A DNA stretch of 10,120 nucleotides. It comes from an uncultured Mucilaginibacter sp. Its GTDB lineage: Bacteria > Bacteroidota > Bacteroidia > Sphingobacteriales > Sphingobacteriaceae. Location of the stretch: positions 1-10,120 of the forward strand of contig CAMLFI010000059.1 of assembly GCA_946479225.1 (NCBI GenBank), in the 5' to 3' direction. Position 1 is the stretch's first letter, and every line of letters starts with the position of its first letter. Made by a program: the position numbers and the translations under genes. The notes below the pieces were generated by a model. That model was not told the DNA's origin. It saw only the letters and a list, made by a program, of their open reading frames with translations, and did no database searches. Below are positions 1 through 5,765 of this stretch, in pieces.

Positions 1-345
1 ATAATCGTCAATGCGATACAGGTTCATGCGGTTAGCCGCGCCTTGGATGTAATCAGCAACATCATCAATGGCGCTGGTAAGTGCGTGGATATCTTCGCGG
101 TCAAACGGAGTAATAAAGTTTTTTCCCAATTCTAAAAAAACCTGGTGGGTTATTTCGTCGCCTTTGTTTTCCAGTTTATCAATTTGTTTAAACAGCTCCT
201 CGCGCGTAGCGGGATTACTTGAGTTAACCGCTTCAACCAAAATGGTCGACATTACTACGGCATTGTTTGCGGCCTGTTCAAATAGCGGAAAAAAAACCTT
301 TTTATCCTTTGGTACAAAATACTGGAAGATACTGTTTAATGACAT
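1..345 (-). CDS. DUF47 / PhoU-like protein, N-terminal part (runs off left edge)
   Basis: The reverse strand from the ATG at 345-343 is open to the window edge, giving 115 residues. The segment ENKGDEITHQVF (59-70), then TPFDREDIHALTSAIDDVAD (79-98), is the pattern of the DUF47 family: an all-helical PhoU relative in which acidic E/D clusters bind metal. The family is usually about 210-220 residues long, so roughly half is missing. DUF47 genes normally sit directly before a Pit-type low-affinity phosphate transporter and are thought to modulate it; that transporter would lie left of position 1 and is not visible. The gene follows a PhoR-like kinase on the same strand with a 47-bp gap that holds its own promoter-like signals. 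The family call is firm. The phosphate role is known only for relatives. Confidence 0.9.
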   Translation of the reverse strand, partial: MSLNSIFQYFVPKDKKVFFPLFEQAANNAVVMSTILVEAVNSSNPATREELFKQIDKLENKGDEITHQVFLELGKNFITPFDREDIHALTSAIDDVADYIQGAANRMNLYRIDDY

Positions 346-362
346 TTTAATAATATTTGCAC

Positions 363-370
363 CAAAGGTA
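363..370 (-). promoter_or_regulatory. Bacteroidota -7 box (TACCTTTG) for the DUF47 gene
   Basis: TACCTTTG on the reverse strand matches the Bacteroidota sigma-ABfr -7 consensus TAnnTTTG exactly. It ends 17 bases before the DUF47 start codon, predicting a leader of roughly 10-13 nt. There is no clear -33 TTG; the place is occupied by the direct repeat at 379-396, as at activator-dependent promoters. Confidence 0.6.
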
Positions 371-378
371 CATTCGCA

Positions 379-396
379 ATGTTAAGTTAATGTTAA
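379..396 (-). promoter_or_regulatory. Pho-box-like direct repeat (TTAACAT-N4-TTAACAT)
   Basis: Reading the reverse strand, TTAACAT occurs at 396-390 and again at 385-379, separated by 4 bp, so the repeat period is 11 bp. This is the geometry of PhoB boxes (7-bp repeats, 4-bp spacer), and the hexamer TTAACA equals the B. subtilis PhoP half-site consensus. The repeat lies 8 bp upstream of a perfect -7 box, replacing the -33 element, and overlaps the stop codon of the upstream kinase. Binding by a PhoB/PhoP-like regulator is an inference from spacing, sequence and gene context. AT-rich coincidence is possible. Confidence 0.5.
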
Positions 397-1457
397 TTTT
401 TTAATATTGGTAATCCGGGAAATGGTAATCCTTGCTTAACCTTCTGCAAAGTGAAGCCAAAAGTTGATCCCAGCCCCTCTGTGCTGCGTACATTAATGGT
501 TTGCTGGTGTGCTTCTATAATGTGTTTAACAATAGCCAACCCAAGACCGGAGCCACCAATTTGCCTTGACCGGCTTGCGTCTGTGCGGAAAAAACGTTCA
601 AAAAGGCGTGGCAAGTATTTTTCCTCAATACCAATCCCGTCATCAGTTACCTCTATCAATACCGTATCATGCAGATCGAACAGGGTTACTGACGTTGTAC
701 CATCTTCCTTGCCGTATTTAAAAGAGTTATCCAGCAAATTAACCAGCACCTGTGTAATTTTATCCCTGTCGGCAGTTACCATTGTTGCCTCATCGTATTT
801 CTGCTTAAAACTTAGCTTAATGTTATGCTGCTTTGCTTTTAGCTCCAAACCTTCCATAACCTCCTTTATCAGGTCGTTAATTTTAAATTTGGTGTAGTTA
901 ATAGGCAGCTCGCCCGATTCCAACTTTGATATCTCGTCCAGATCTTTTATCAGATAGCTTAACCGGTCCACATTCCTCGATGCCTTTTCTAAAAATTGGC
1001 GTGCCATTGCTTTATCCTCCAGATCATCATCTTGTACCGCCTCTATGTATCCTTGAATGGCAAATAAAGGAGTTTTAAACTCGTGTGATATGTTGGATAA
1101 GAAATCGCGCCTGAACTTCTCCTGTGTTTTTAAAGCATCTATTTCGGTCTTTTTCTGTTTGGCCCATTCCTTAACCTCTTTTTCTACGTCGTTGATGGGG
1201 TCGGCGCTGGTATGTTCGCCCAAAGCGTCGCGGAGGTCGCGGCCCAGTTTAAGGTTGTGTATCAGCTTATAAATGAGTATTATTTTTGAGTAGATGTATT
1301 TTTCTATCAGATAATAAAAAACAATAAAGCTGGTAACAAGAGTAGCGGTAAATGCGATAGCCATATCGTAAAGGCTGCGCTGAAAGTAGTAATTAACAGC
1401 AGACAGTGTGATAGCCACCGCCCCCGCGTTGATCAAAATTAGTACCCTGAATTTCAT
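393..1457 (-). CDS. PhoR-like sensor histidine kinase
   Basis: A 354-residue membrane histidine kinase. Two hydrophobic segments (about 4-24 and 32-52) are joined by a very short loop, so there is essentially no periplasmic sensor. A charged HAMP-like linker follows (about 53-115). The phosphoacceptor box is FLSNISHEFKTP with H125. The ATPase domain has an N box (VLVNLLDN, N240/N244), G1 (DDGIGI, 272-277), F box (LFERFF) and G2 (GGSGLGLA, 301-308). All catalytic motifs are intact. The layout, without a large extracellular domain, and the DUF47 gene next downstream suggest PhoR-type phosphate sensing or signalling, but no PAS domain is evident and no response regulator is adjacent. The upstream gene is 324 bp away, so the kinase probably has its own promoter in that region. 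The kinase call is certain; the phosphate link is inferred. Confidence 0.9.
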   Translation of the reverse strand: MKFRVLILINAGAVAITLSAVNYYFQRSLYDMAIAFTATLVTSFIVFYYLIEKYIYSKIILIYKLIHNLKLGRDLRDALGEHTSADPINDVEKEVKEWAKQKKTEIDALKTQEKFRRDFLSNISHEFKTPLFAIQGYIEAVQDDDLEDKAMARQFLEKASRNVDRLSYLIKDLDEISKLESGELPINYTKFKINDLIKEVMEGLELKAKQHNIKLSFKQKYDEATMVTADRDKITQVLVNLLDNSFKYGKEDGTTSVTLFDLHDTVLIEVTDDGIGIEEKYLPRLFERFFRTDASRSRQIGGSGLGLAIVKHIIEAHQQTINVRSTEGLGSTFGFTLQKVKQGLPFPGLPILKN

Positions 1458-1554
1458 AACAATAAAAGTATGAAATTACTAACGGAATAGTTTAACAGGA
1501 TAATATGGAAAGGTTAAGTTTGCGATAGGAAGCGTTATTTTTAACGACGAATAA

Positions 1555-1775
1555 GCTGTTGCAAACATTAAAAGAAGAGAATAAATTGGTAATTATCTTG
1601 TTTATAGAACGTTAGTGCTAAAAATGTGAAGATAGTATTATAAAATGTGAAGATATTGGTGTTGCAAAGTGTTGCATGTTAGAACATTTATACTTGCAAA
1701 TTGCTAATAATCAAACGTTTTCAAAAAAAAACTGTTGCAAGTGTTGCAAAGTGTTGTATATATTTCTGCAACACC
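1555..1775. repeat. Cluster of TGTTGCA repeats in the intergenic region
   Basis: The non-coding stretch 1458-1781 holds TGTTGCA on the + strand at 1557-1563, 1660-1666, 1670-1676, 1733-1739 and 1742-1748, a near copy TGTTGTA at 1752-1758, and a reverse-strand copy at 1767-1773. The close copies are spaced 9-10 bp, about one helical turn. The 16-mer GTGTTGCAAAGTGTTG occurs exactly at 1659-1674 and 1741-1756. The copies at 1751-1756 and 1769-1774 could form a GTGTTG/CAACAC hairpin just past the YceI stop, but no T-run follows it. This looks like an operator array for the kinase gene to its left. No exact TAnnTTTG box is visible in the region. Confidence 0.6.
1621..1655 (+). repeat. 14-bp direct repeat AAAATGTGAAGATA, two copies
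   Basis: Exact copies lie at 1621-1634 and 1642-1655. The period is 21 bp, two turns of the helix, and the pair abuts the TGTTGCA cluster. It lies in non-coding DNA, and its function is unknown. Confidence 0.65.
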
Positions 1776-1781
1776 CTGCTT

Positions 1782-2318
1782 CTATTTACTCATCTCTACG
1801 GTTATGGTAGCCGTAACGTCGTTTGACAATACCAGGCTTGAGCCACCCACGCCAAAATCAAGGCGATTGAGTTTAACTGTACCCGTTATAGTAGCGGTGC
1901 TGCCGTTCTCAACATAAGTAAAGGGTACGTCCAGTTGTTTGGTTTTATCCTTTATAGTGACATTAAATTTGCCCACGTAATTAGCCCCGCTTTTGCGTTT
2001 AAAGGATACCGACCTCATGGTAATATGCGGGTAACGCTGCACGTCGAAAAAGTCGGCGCTCCGCAAGTGTGCGTCGCGTTCATCGTTATCTGTGTTTATG
2101 GTAGTAACATCGGCAGTGGCCTCAATGCTGCTGGTTGCCAGCTGGGCCGGGTTAAATACGATAGTAGCCTTTACACCGCCTATTGTTCCGCCGGTGTTAA
2201 TGCCCAGGTTCTTTATCTGGAACTTAATGCTTGATTTTGTGACAGTAGCCGCACTCTGTGCAAAGCCAATAGTTATAGAAAGTATTAAAAAGGATATAAT
2301 CAGGGGTATTCGTTTCAT
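1782..2318 (-). CDS. YceI-family exported lipid-binding-like protein
   Basis: A 178-residue protein starting at the ATG at 2318-2316. A start six codons earlier is possible, but MKRIPLIISF begins a classic signal peptide (K, R, then a hydrophobic core, ending GFAQS), so the inner ATG is preferred. The mature part fits the YceI lipocalin-like beta-barrel: FQIKNLGINTGGTIGG, then the family segment DNDERDAHLRSADFFDVQRY, then IKDKTKQLDVPFTY and the closing strands. YceI proteins are periplasmic and bind isoprenoid or other amphiphilic chains in the barrel; the ligand here is unknown. The gene lies 156 bp downstream of the HD-hydrolase gene, so it is probably transcribed separately. The repeat-rich region follows its stop. 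Confidence 0.88.
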   Translation of the reverse strand: MKRIPLIISFLILSITIGFAQSAATVTKSSIKFQIKNLGINTGGTIGGVKATIVFNPAQLATSSIEATADVTTINTDNDERDAHLRSADFFDVQRYPHITMRSVSFKRKSGANYVGKFNVTIKDKTKQLDVPFTYVENGSTATITGTVKLNRLDFGVGGSSLVLSNDVTATITVEMSK

Positions 2319-2474
2319 AAAGCTAAATAACAACATTTACTTATGATGTGACATTATATACTACATCTTTTACATTGTTGTTTATGGACGAAGGAGATGA
2401 ATATAAGTTTAAACGTTTGCGATAATTATTTTCGACATGCTGAATATCTATATGGTATAGTGTTGTTGATGGGC

Positions 2475-3119
2475 TTATTTAACTTCCTTATAAAACTGAT
2501 CCAAATAAACCAGCATAAAGTTGTGGCGCTGTTGGGCAAGCCGCATGCCGGTTTCGGTGTTCATTTTATCTTTAAGCAGCAGCAGCTTCTCGTAAAAATG
2601 ATTAATCGTAGGCGCGGTTGAGTTTTTGTAAGCCTCTTTGTTGGTATGCGCCTCAGGCTTTATCGCCGGGTCATAAATAGCGCGACCCTTATGCCCGCCG
2701 TAGTTAAAGGCCCTTGCAATGCCAATGGCACCCATGGCATCCAACCTGTCAGCATCCTGCACTATCTGCATTTCTATAGAGGTGAATTTAGGCTCATCAA
2801 ACGATGATTTGAACGACATGTATCGTATGATGTTTTGGACGTGAGTTATTACAACCGGATCGATCCCGATACTTGTCAAAAACTCCGCTGCAAGTGCTGG
2901 GCCTTTTTCTTCATCGCCATTGTTAAACTTGGGGTCGGCAATATCATGCAACAGGGCGGCCAGTTCAACTACCAGCAGATCGGCGTCTTCAGTTTCGGCT
3001 ATGTTTTTCGCGTTATTATAAACCCGCTCAATATGATGCCAGTCGTGCCCGCCTTCGGCGTCTTTTAGCGTCTCTTTAACGAAATCTATTGTTTTATTAA
3101 TAATATCAGTGTGCTCCAT
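2475..3119 (-). CDS. HD-domain metal-dependent phosphohydrolase (YedJ/YpgQ-like)
   Basis: A 214-residue soluble protein. The frame opens three codons earlier at a TTG, but the ATG at 3119-3117 is a better start. Metal ligands of the HD superfamily are all visible: GGHDWHHIERV (H25, D26, H28/H29), LLHDIADP (H58, D59) and QDADRLDAMGAIGIARAF (D122, D124, D127). The length, motif spacing and the GIARAF(N)YGG segment resemble E. coli YedJ and B. subtilis YpgQ. YpgQ is reported as a dNTP pyrophosphohydrolase, but the substrate cannot be read from this sequence. The gene lies 57 bp downstream of the XRE-type regulator on the same strand, so the two may be co-transcribed. Confidence 0.88.
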   Translation of the reverse strand: MEHTDIINKTIDFVKETLKDAEGGHDWHHIERVYNNAKNIAETEDADLLVVELAALLHDIADPKFNNGDEEKGPALAAEFLTSIGIDPVVITHVQNIIRYMSFKSSFDEPKFTSIEMQIVQDADRLDAMGAIGIARAFNYGGHKGRAIYDPAIKPEAHTNKEAYKNSTAPTINHFYEKLLLLKDKMNTETGMRLAQQRHNFMLVYLDQFYKEVK

Positions 3120-3176
3120 AAGCTGCAATATTACAGCAATGGCGCAAATACCGTACTAACTTTTTAAAATATGTGG

Positions 3177-3401
3177 TTAATTGGAATTAAGCAATGATAC
3201 AGGATCAATTTCAAGTATCTCGGCTATCTGGAACAGGCGTTCCAGCGTTATTTTGGTATAGCCTAACTCTATTTTGCTGTAAGCATTTTGCGAGATATTT
3301 AATTTATAAGCTAAATACTCCTGCGTATAGTTGCTTTTCTCTCGTTTTGTGCGGATGTTGGCGGCGATAGCCTTAATTTTTAAACCCGTGGCGTTCGTCA
3401 T
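3177..3401 (-). CDS. Small XRE-family helix-turn-helix regulator
   Basis: A 74-residue protein that is almost entirely one HTH_3 domain. IRTKREKSNYTQEYLAYKL is helices 1-2, NISQNAYSKIELGYTKITL spans the recognition helix with the typical Q-x3-S/Y-K-I-E pattern, and FQIAEILEIDPVSLLN closes the fold. There is no sensor or dimerisation domain beyond this. Such single-domain proteins act as DNA-binding repressors of phage, TA or metabolic genes; the target is unknown. No toxin-like partner is adjacent: the genes on either side are an HD hydrolase downstream and an exported protein upstream. A palindrome at 3457-3470 lies in its upstream region. Confidence 0.85.
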   Translation of the reverse strand: MTNATGLKIKAIAANIRTKREKSNYTQEYLAYKLNISQNAYSKIELGYTKITLERLFQIAEILEIDPVSLLNSN

Positions 3402-3456
3402 ATATGTAAATCGTATTTCGGTTTAAACTATCTACGAAAATAATTTACCCTTAGAT

Positions 3457-3470
3457 TTTATCGTGATAAA
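3457..3470. promoter_or_regulatory. Palindrome TTTATC-GT-GATAAA, candidate operator or AT hairpin
   Basis: TTTATC (3457-3462) and GATAAA (3465-3470) are perfectly inverted around a 2-bp centre. The element lies 56 bp upstream of the XRE-type gene and just past the stop of the exported-protein gene. It could be an operator of the XRE protein or a weak end structure of the upstream transcript. The 2-base centre makes an RNA hairpin awkward. Confidence 0.3.
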
Positions 3471-3476
3471 TAATGA

Positions 3477-3971
3477 CTAGTTTATTTCATAAACTATTGA
3501 TACAGTAGGTAGCAAGGTTGCTACGTCTAACGGAACCTGATCGTTAGAAAGCAAAGGTTTACGATTGCGATGGAAGTCGTACACGGCTTTCTGCAGCGCG
3601 GCACTCCCGGTTACAGGTACCTTAAAACTGATTTTAAAGGGAATTATAAAATCATGCGCTTTTTCTCTGAAGGGAATTATCCATTGGCCGTCTGATTTTT
3701 TTAGCGCCTCAATAATTGGCGTAACCAAGGATACATCATCAGCATAATAGACAATTATTTTCTTAATAGCACCGGTAGTATCTGACGTAAATTTAAAAAT
3801 GGCCGTGCCGGTAGCTTTTCTTTTCACCATGTCTGATGAAACATTAACATTCTGCTTAAAGAAGCTGTTCATTACCTCTTTACCGCCCTGAAACGGAAAC
3901 GCAAGTTCTTGTTGTGCAAAGCACGATGCGGCAAATAGGGTAGCAGCAAAAAGCAGAATTATCTTTTTCAT
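3477..3971 (-). CDS. Exported protein of unknown function, possible TonB-C-like fold
   Basis: A 164-residue protein with a clear signal peptide (MKKIILLFAATLFAASCFA, likely cleaved before QQE). The Cys at 17 sits in A-A-S-C, a poor lipobox, so a lipoprotein is less likely. Residues about 52-117 run from GTAIFKFTSDTTGAIKKI through an ALKKSDGQWIIPF segment to IIPFKISFKV. This resembles the strand-helix-strand pattern of TonB C-terminal domains (a strand with a G at the turn, a helix, W-x-P, closing strand). That likeness is read by eye and is only a suggestion. The start is a single base after the stop of the RNA methyltransferase, so the two are surely co-transcribed and probably translationally coupled, though no functional link is obvious. 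Confidence 0.75.
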   Translation of the reverse strand: MKKIILLFAATLFAASCFAQQELAFPFQGGKEVMNSFFKQNVNVSSDMVKRKATGTAIFKFTSDTTGAIKKIIVYYADDVSLVTPIIEALKKSDGQWIIPFREKAHDFIIPFKISFKVPVTGSAALQKAVYDFHRNRKPLLSNDQVPLDVATLLPTVSIVYEIN

Positions 3972-3972
3972 A

Positions 3973-5169
3973 TTATTTTAATCCGTTTGGATATTGTTGA
4001 GCCTCTTCCGGCGCTCTCCTGGTACCATCATATAGCTCATATTCAAGTAAGCGGCAGTCTAATTTACCGTTATAAAATTCTATTCGTCGTGCCGCGCGCA
4101 GGCCTATCTTCTTAGCCAGATCTGGGTTGCCGGTAAATATATAGCCCCGGTAGCCTTTGCAGTTCTGCTTCATAAAATCGCCCATACGTTTGTAGGTAGC
4201 TTCCAGTTTGGTGTGCGTGCCTAAACGCTCGCCATATTCCGGATTAAAAAACACCACGCCTGCTTCTTCAGGTACTTCAGTGTCGGCAAAATCACAAACA
4301 GCGAAATCAATTAAATGTTCTACGCCCGCTGTATTAGCATTCTTTCTTGCCACATCAACAGCATCGGCAGATATATCGGTAGCTATAATTTTAAAACTAA
4401 CTTCTTTCTTCGCTTTATCTTTTAGTTTACGACGTTCGGTAAAAAACTCCTGTTCATCATAGCCCATAACATGCATAAAACCGTAGTTCATCCTAAATAA
4501 TCCGGGATGTTTCTCGGTAGCCAATAAAGCCGCTTCAATGGCCAGCGTACCCGATCCACACATAGGATTAACAAAGGGGCTGTTCCTGTCCCAATTTGTC
4601 GCCATAATTGTAGATGCTGCCAAAGCCTCTAACATAGGTGCCTTACCCGGAATTTTACGGTAACCATGTTTAGCCAGCGTTTCGCCTGAGGTGTCTATAA
4701 ATACTTCGGCCTTATCGTCCTGCCAGTAAAGGTGTATAACTGTTTTATTAGCATCCGAGCCCGAGTTGGGCCTTATACCTTTAACAGATTTAATACGATC
4801 CACAATAGCATCCTTTACCTTAACATTGGCAAACAGCGGCGTAAGTATATGCTCGTTATTAACATTTGATGTTACCGAGAAATACCCGCTAAAGTCTATT
4901 AACTGCTCCCATTCAATCTGTACCAGGTTTTCATAAAGCTCTTGCGGATTGGCCGCCGTGAAACTTTTCAACAGGTAAAGTATCTGGCTGCCGCAGCGTA
5001 AATTTAAATTAAGCGGAATGGTGTCGGTAACGGTACCCTTTAATTCAATGCCGGTTTGAAATACGCGGACAGGGGTAAAGCCCAGTTGCTCAACTTCTTG
5101 CTGCAAATAAGGCGACAGCCTTTTGTTACAGGTGATAACGATCTTACTTTCGGTGTGGAAAACTTGCAT
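3973..5169 (-). CDS. THUMP-domain class I SAM-dependent RNA methyltransferase (RlmL N-half type)
   Basis: A 398-residue protein. An N-terminal ferredoxin-like/THUMP part (about 1-160) is followed by the segment SGETLAKHGYRKIPGKAPML typical of the RlmL/YpsC family. The Rossmann methyltransferase has motif I FVNPMCGSGTLAIEAA (200-213, N201-PMCGSG-T208), motif II IIATDISADAVDVARKNA, and motif IV NPEYGERLG (309-317). E. coli RlmL (N-half of the RlmKL fusion) makes m2G2445 in 23S rRNA; this protein has the length of that half only. Motif IV reads N-P-E-Y rather than the usual N-P-P-Y. Upstream is a divergent promoter region of 82 bp shared with the DUF3127 gene. The family is certain; the exact target base is inferred. 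Confidence 0.9.
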   Translation of the reverse strand: MQVFHTESKIVITCNKRLSPYLQQEVEQLGFTPVRVFQTGIELKGTVTDTIPLNLNLRCGSQILYLLKSFTAANPQELYENLVQIEWEQLIDFSGYFSVTSNVNNEHILTPLFANVKVKDAIVDRIKSVKGIRPNSGSDANKTVIHLYWQDDKAEVFIDTSGETLAKHGYRKIPGKAPMLEALAASTIMATNWDRNSPFVNPMCGSGTLAIEAALLATEKHPGLFRMNYGFMHVMGYDEQEFFTERRKLKDKAKKEVSFKIIATDISADAVDVARKNANTAGVEHLIDFAVCDFADTEVPEEAGVVFFNPEYGERLGTHTKLEATYKRMGDFMKQNCKGYRGYIFTGNPDLAKKIGLRAARRIEFYNGKLDCRLLEYELYDGTRRAPEEAQQYPNGLK

Positions 5170-5209
5170 AATATTTTGGCGAATTTATGAATTAATAAAG
5201 CCTAATTTT

Positions 5210-5233
5210 ACTTTACATCTATTAACTTTACAT
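5210..5233 (+). repeat. Direct repeat ACTTTACAT in the divergent promoter region
   Basis: Exact copies lie at 5210-5218 and 5225-5233 (15-bp period), between the methyltransferase start and the DUF3127 start. The second copy overlaps the best -7-like match for the DUF3127 gene. It may be an operator or simply AT-rich similarity. Confidence 0.35.
5223..5230 (+). promoter_or_regulatory. Possible -7 box (TAACTTTA) for the DUF3127 gene
   Basis: This is a TAnnTTTG match except for the last base, 21 bp before the DUF3127 ATG. No convincing -33 element is visible. It is the best candidate in the short divergent gap. Confidence 0.35.
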
Positions 5234-5251
5234 TTAAATTTTTTTACAAGG

Positions 5252-5614
5252 ATGGATATTAAAGGCAAAGTACACGAAATTGGCGCTACCGCACAGGTTA
5301 CCGATTCGCTTAAAAAAAGAGAATTAATTGTTGAGTATGTTGAAAATCCTCAATATCCGGAATACTTAAAGTTTGAGGCGATACAAGACAGGTGTAGCCT
5401 GTTGGATAATGTTAAAGTGGGTGATGATGTTGAGGTTTTCTTTAACCTGCGCGGCCGCCCATGGACAGACAAAGCCGGCAAAAAAAGCTATTTTAACTCA
5501 ATGCAGCTTTGGCGCATCAATGTATTAAGCGGTGCAGGCGCAAGCTCAACTCCGGAATATGCCCCACCGGCTGATATCAGCTCGGCAGCGGATGATGATG
5601 ATCTGCCGTTTTAA
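5252..5614 (+). CDS. DUF3127 protein with SSB-like acidic C-terminal tip
   Basis: A 120-residue protein. The frame is open upstream of the ATG at 5252, but the family begins M-x-I-K/x-GKV, so 5252 is the start; it also follows AAGG closely. Residues 1-92 (GKVHEIG, KKRELIVEY, NPQYPEYLKFE, GDDVEVFFNLRGRPW, YFNSMQLWRI) fit DUF3127, a Bacteroidota family that reads like an OB-fold of the SSB type. A Ser/Ala/Pro-rich linker (93-112) leads to DDDDLPF at the very C-terminus. That is nearly identical to the DDDIPF tip by which SSB recruits repair and replication proteins. A role at single-stranded DNA is therefore plausible but inferred. The gene is monocistronic, with its own terminator at 5641-5670. 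Confidence 0.88.
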   Translation: MDIKGKVHEIGATAQVTDSLKKRELIVEYVENPQYPEYLKFEAIQDRCSLLDNVKVGDDVEVFFNLRGRPWTDKAGKKSYFNSMQLWRINVLSGAGASSTPEYAPPADISSAADDDDLPF

Positions 5615-5640
5615 TAAGATAAAAGACATACAATTTTTTG

Positions 5641-5670
5641 GCCTTCTCAATTTATTGGGGAGGCTTTTTT
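5641..5670 (+). terminator. Rho-independent terminator after the DUF3127 gene
   Basis: The stem GCCTTCTC (5641-5648) pairs with GGGGAGGC (5657-5664), with eight pairs including two G-T. The loop is 8 nt, followed by six T (5665-5670). It lies 26 bp after the stop and acts on the + strand only, because no T-run follows on the other strand. Confidence 0.85.
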
Positions 5671-5712
5671 GTTAAAAATTGTTAAATACCGGCTGCATAG
5701 ACATATTTAAAA

Positions 5713-5720
5713 TATTTTTG
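5713..5720 (+). promoter_or_regulatory. Bacteroidota -7 box (TATTTTTG) for the histidine kinase/regulator operon
   Basis: An exact TAnnTTTG match, 45 bp before the kinase start and after the preceding terminator. No TTG is present at the expected -33 distance. It is the only perfect match in this gap. Confidence 0.55.
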
Positions 5721-5765
5721 TATTTGCAGGAGATGTAATAAGAAACCCTTGTTGATTTTATCGCT

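Noticed and set aside
451..897. Long + strand frame opposite the PhoR-like kinase
   Set aside because: It lies wholly antisense to a kinase with all catalytic motifs intact, and its translation has no recognisable domain.
1751..1774. GTGTTG/CAACAC hairpin after the YceI gene as a terminator
   Set aside because: The stem is only 6 bp with a 12-nt loop, and the nearest T-run on that strand is about 20 bp further on. It is better explained as part of the TGTTGCA repeat cluster.
1621..1776. Possible CRISPR array
   Set aside because: The repeats are 7-16 bp, unevenly spaced, and lack uniform spacers or nearby cas genes.
2397..2621. + strand frame overlapping the end of the HD hydrolase
   Set aside because: Most of it is antisense to the HD-domain gene, and the non-overlapping part is AT-rich with no domain or start signal.
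5123..5251. Upstream extension of the DUF3127 frame
   Set aside because: It overlaps the methyltransferase start on the other strand and adds residues unlike the family. The ATG at 5252 fits the conserved N-terminus.
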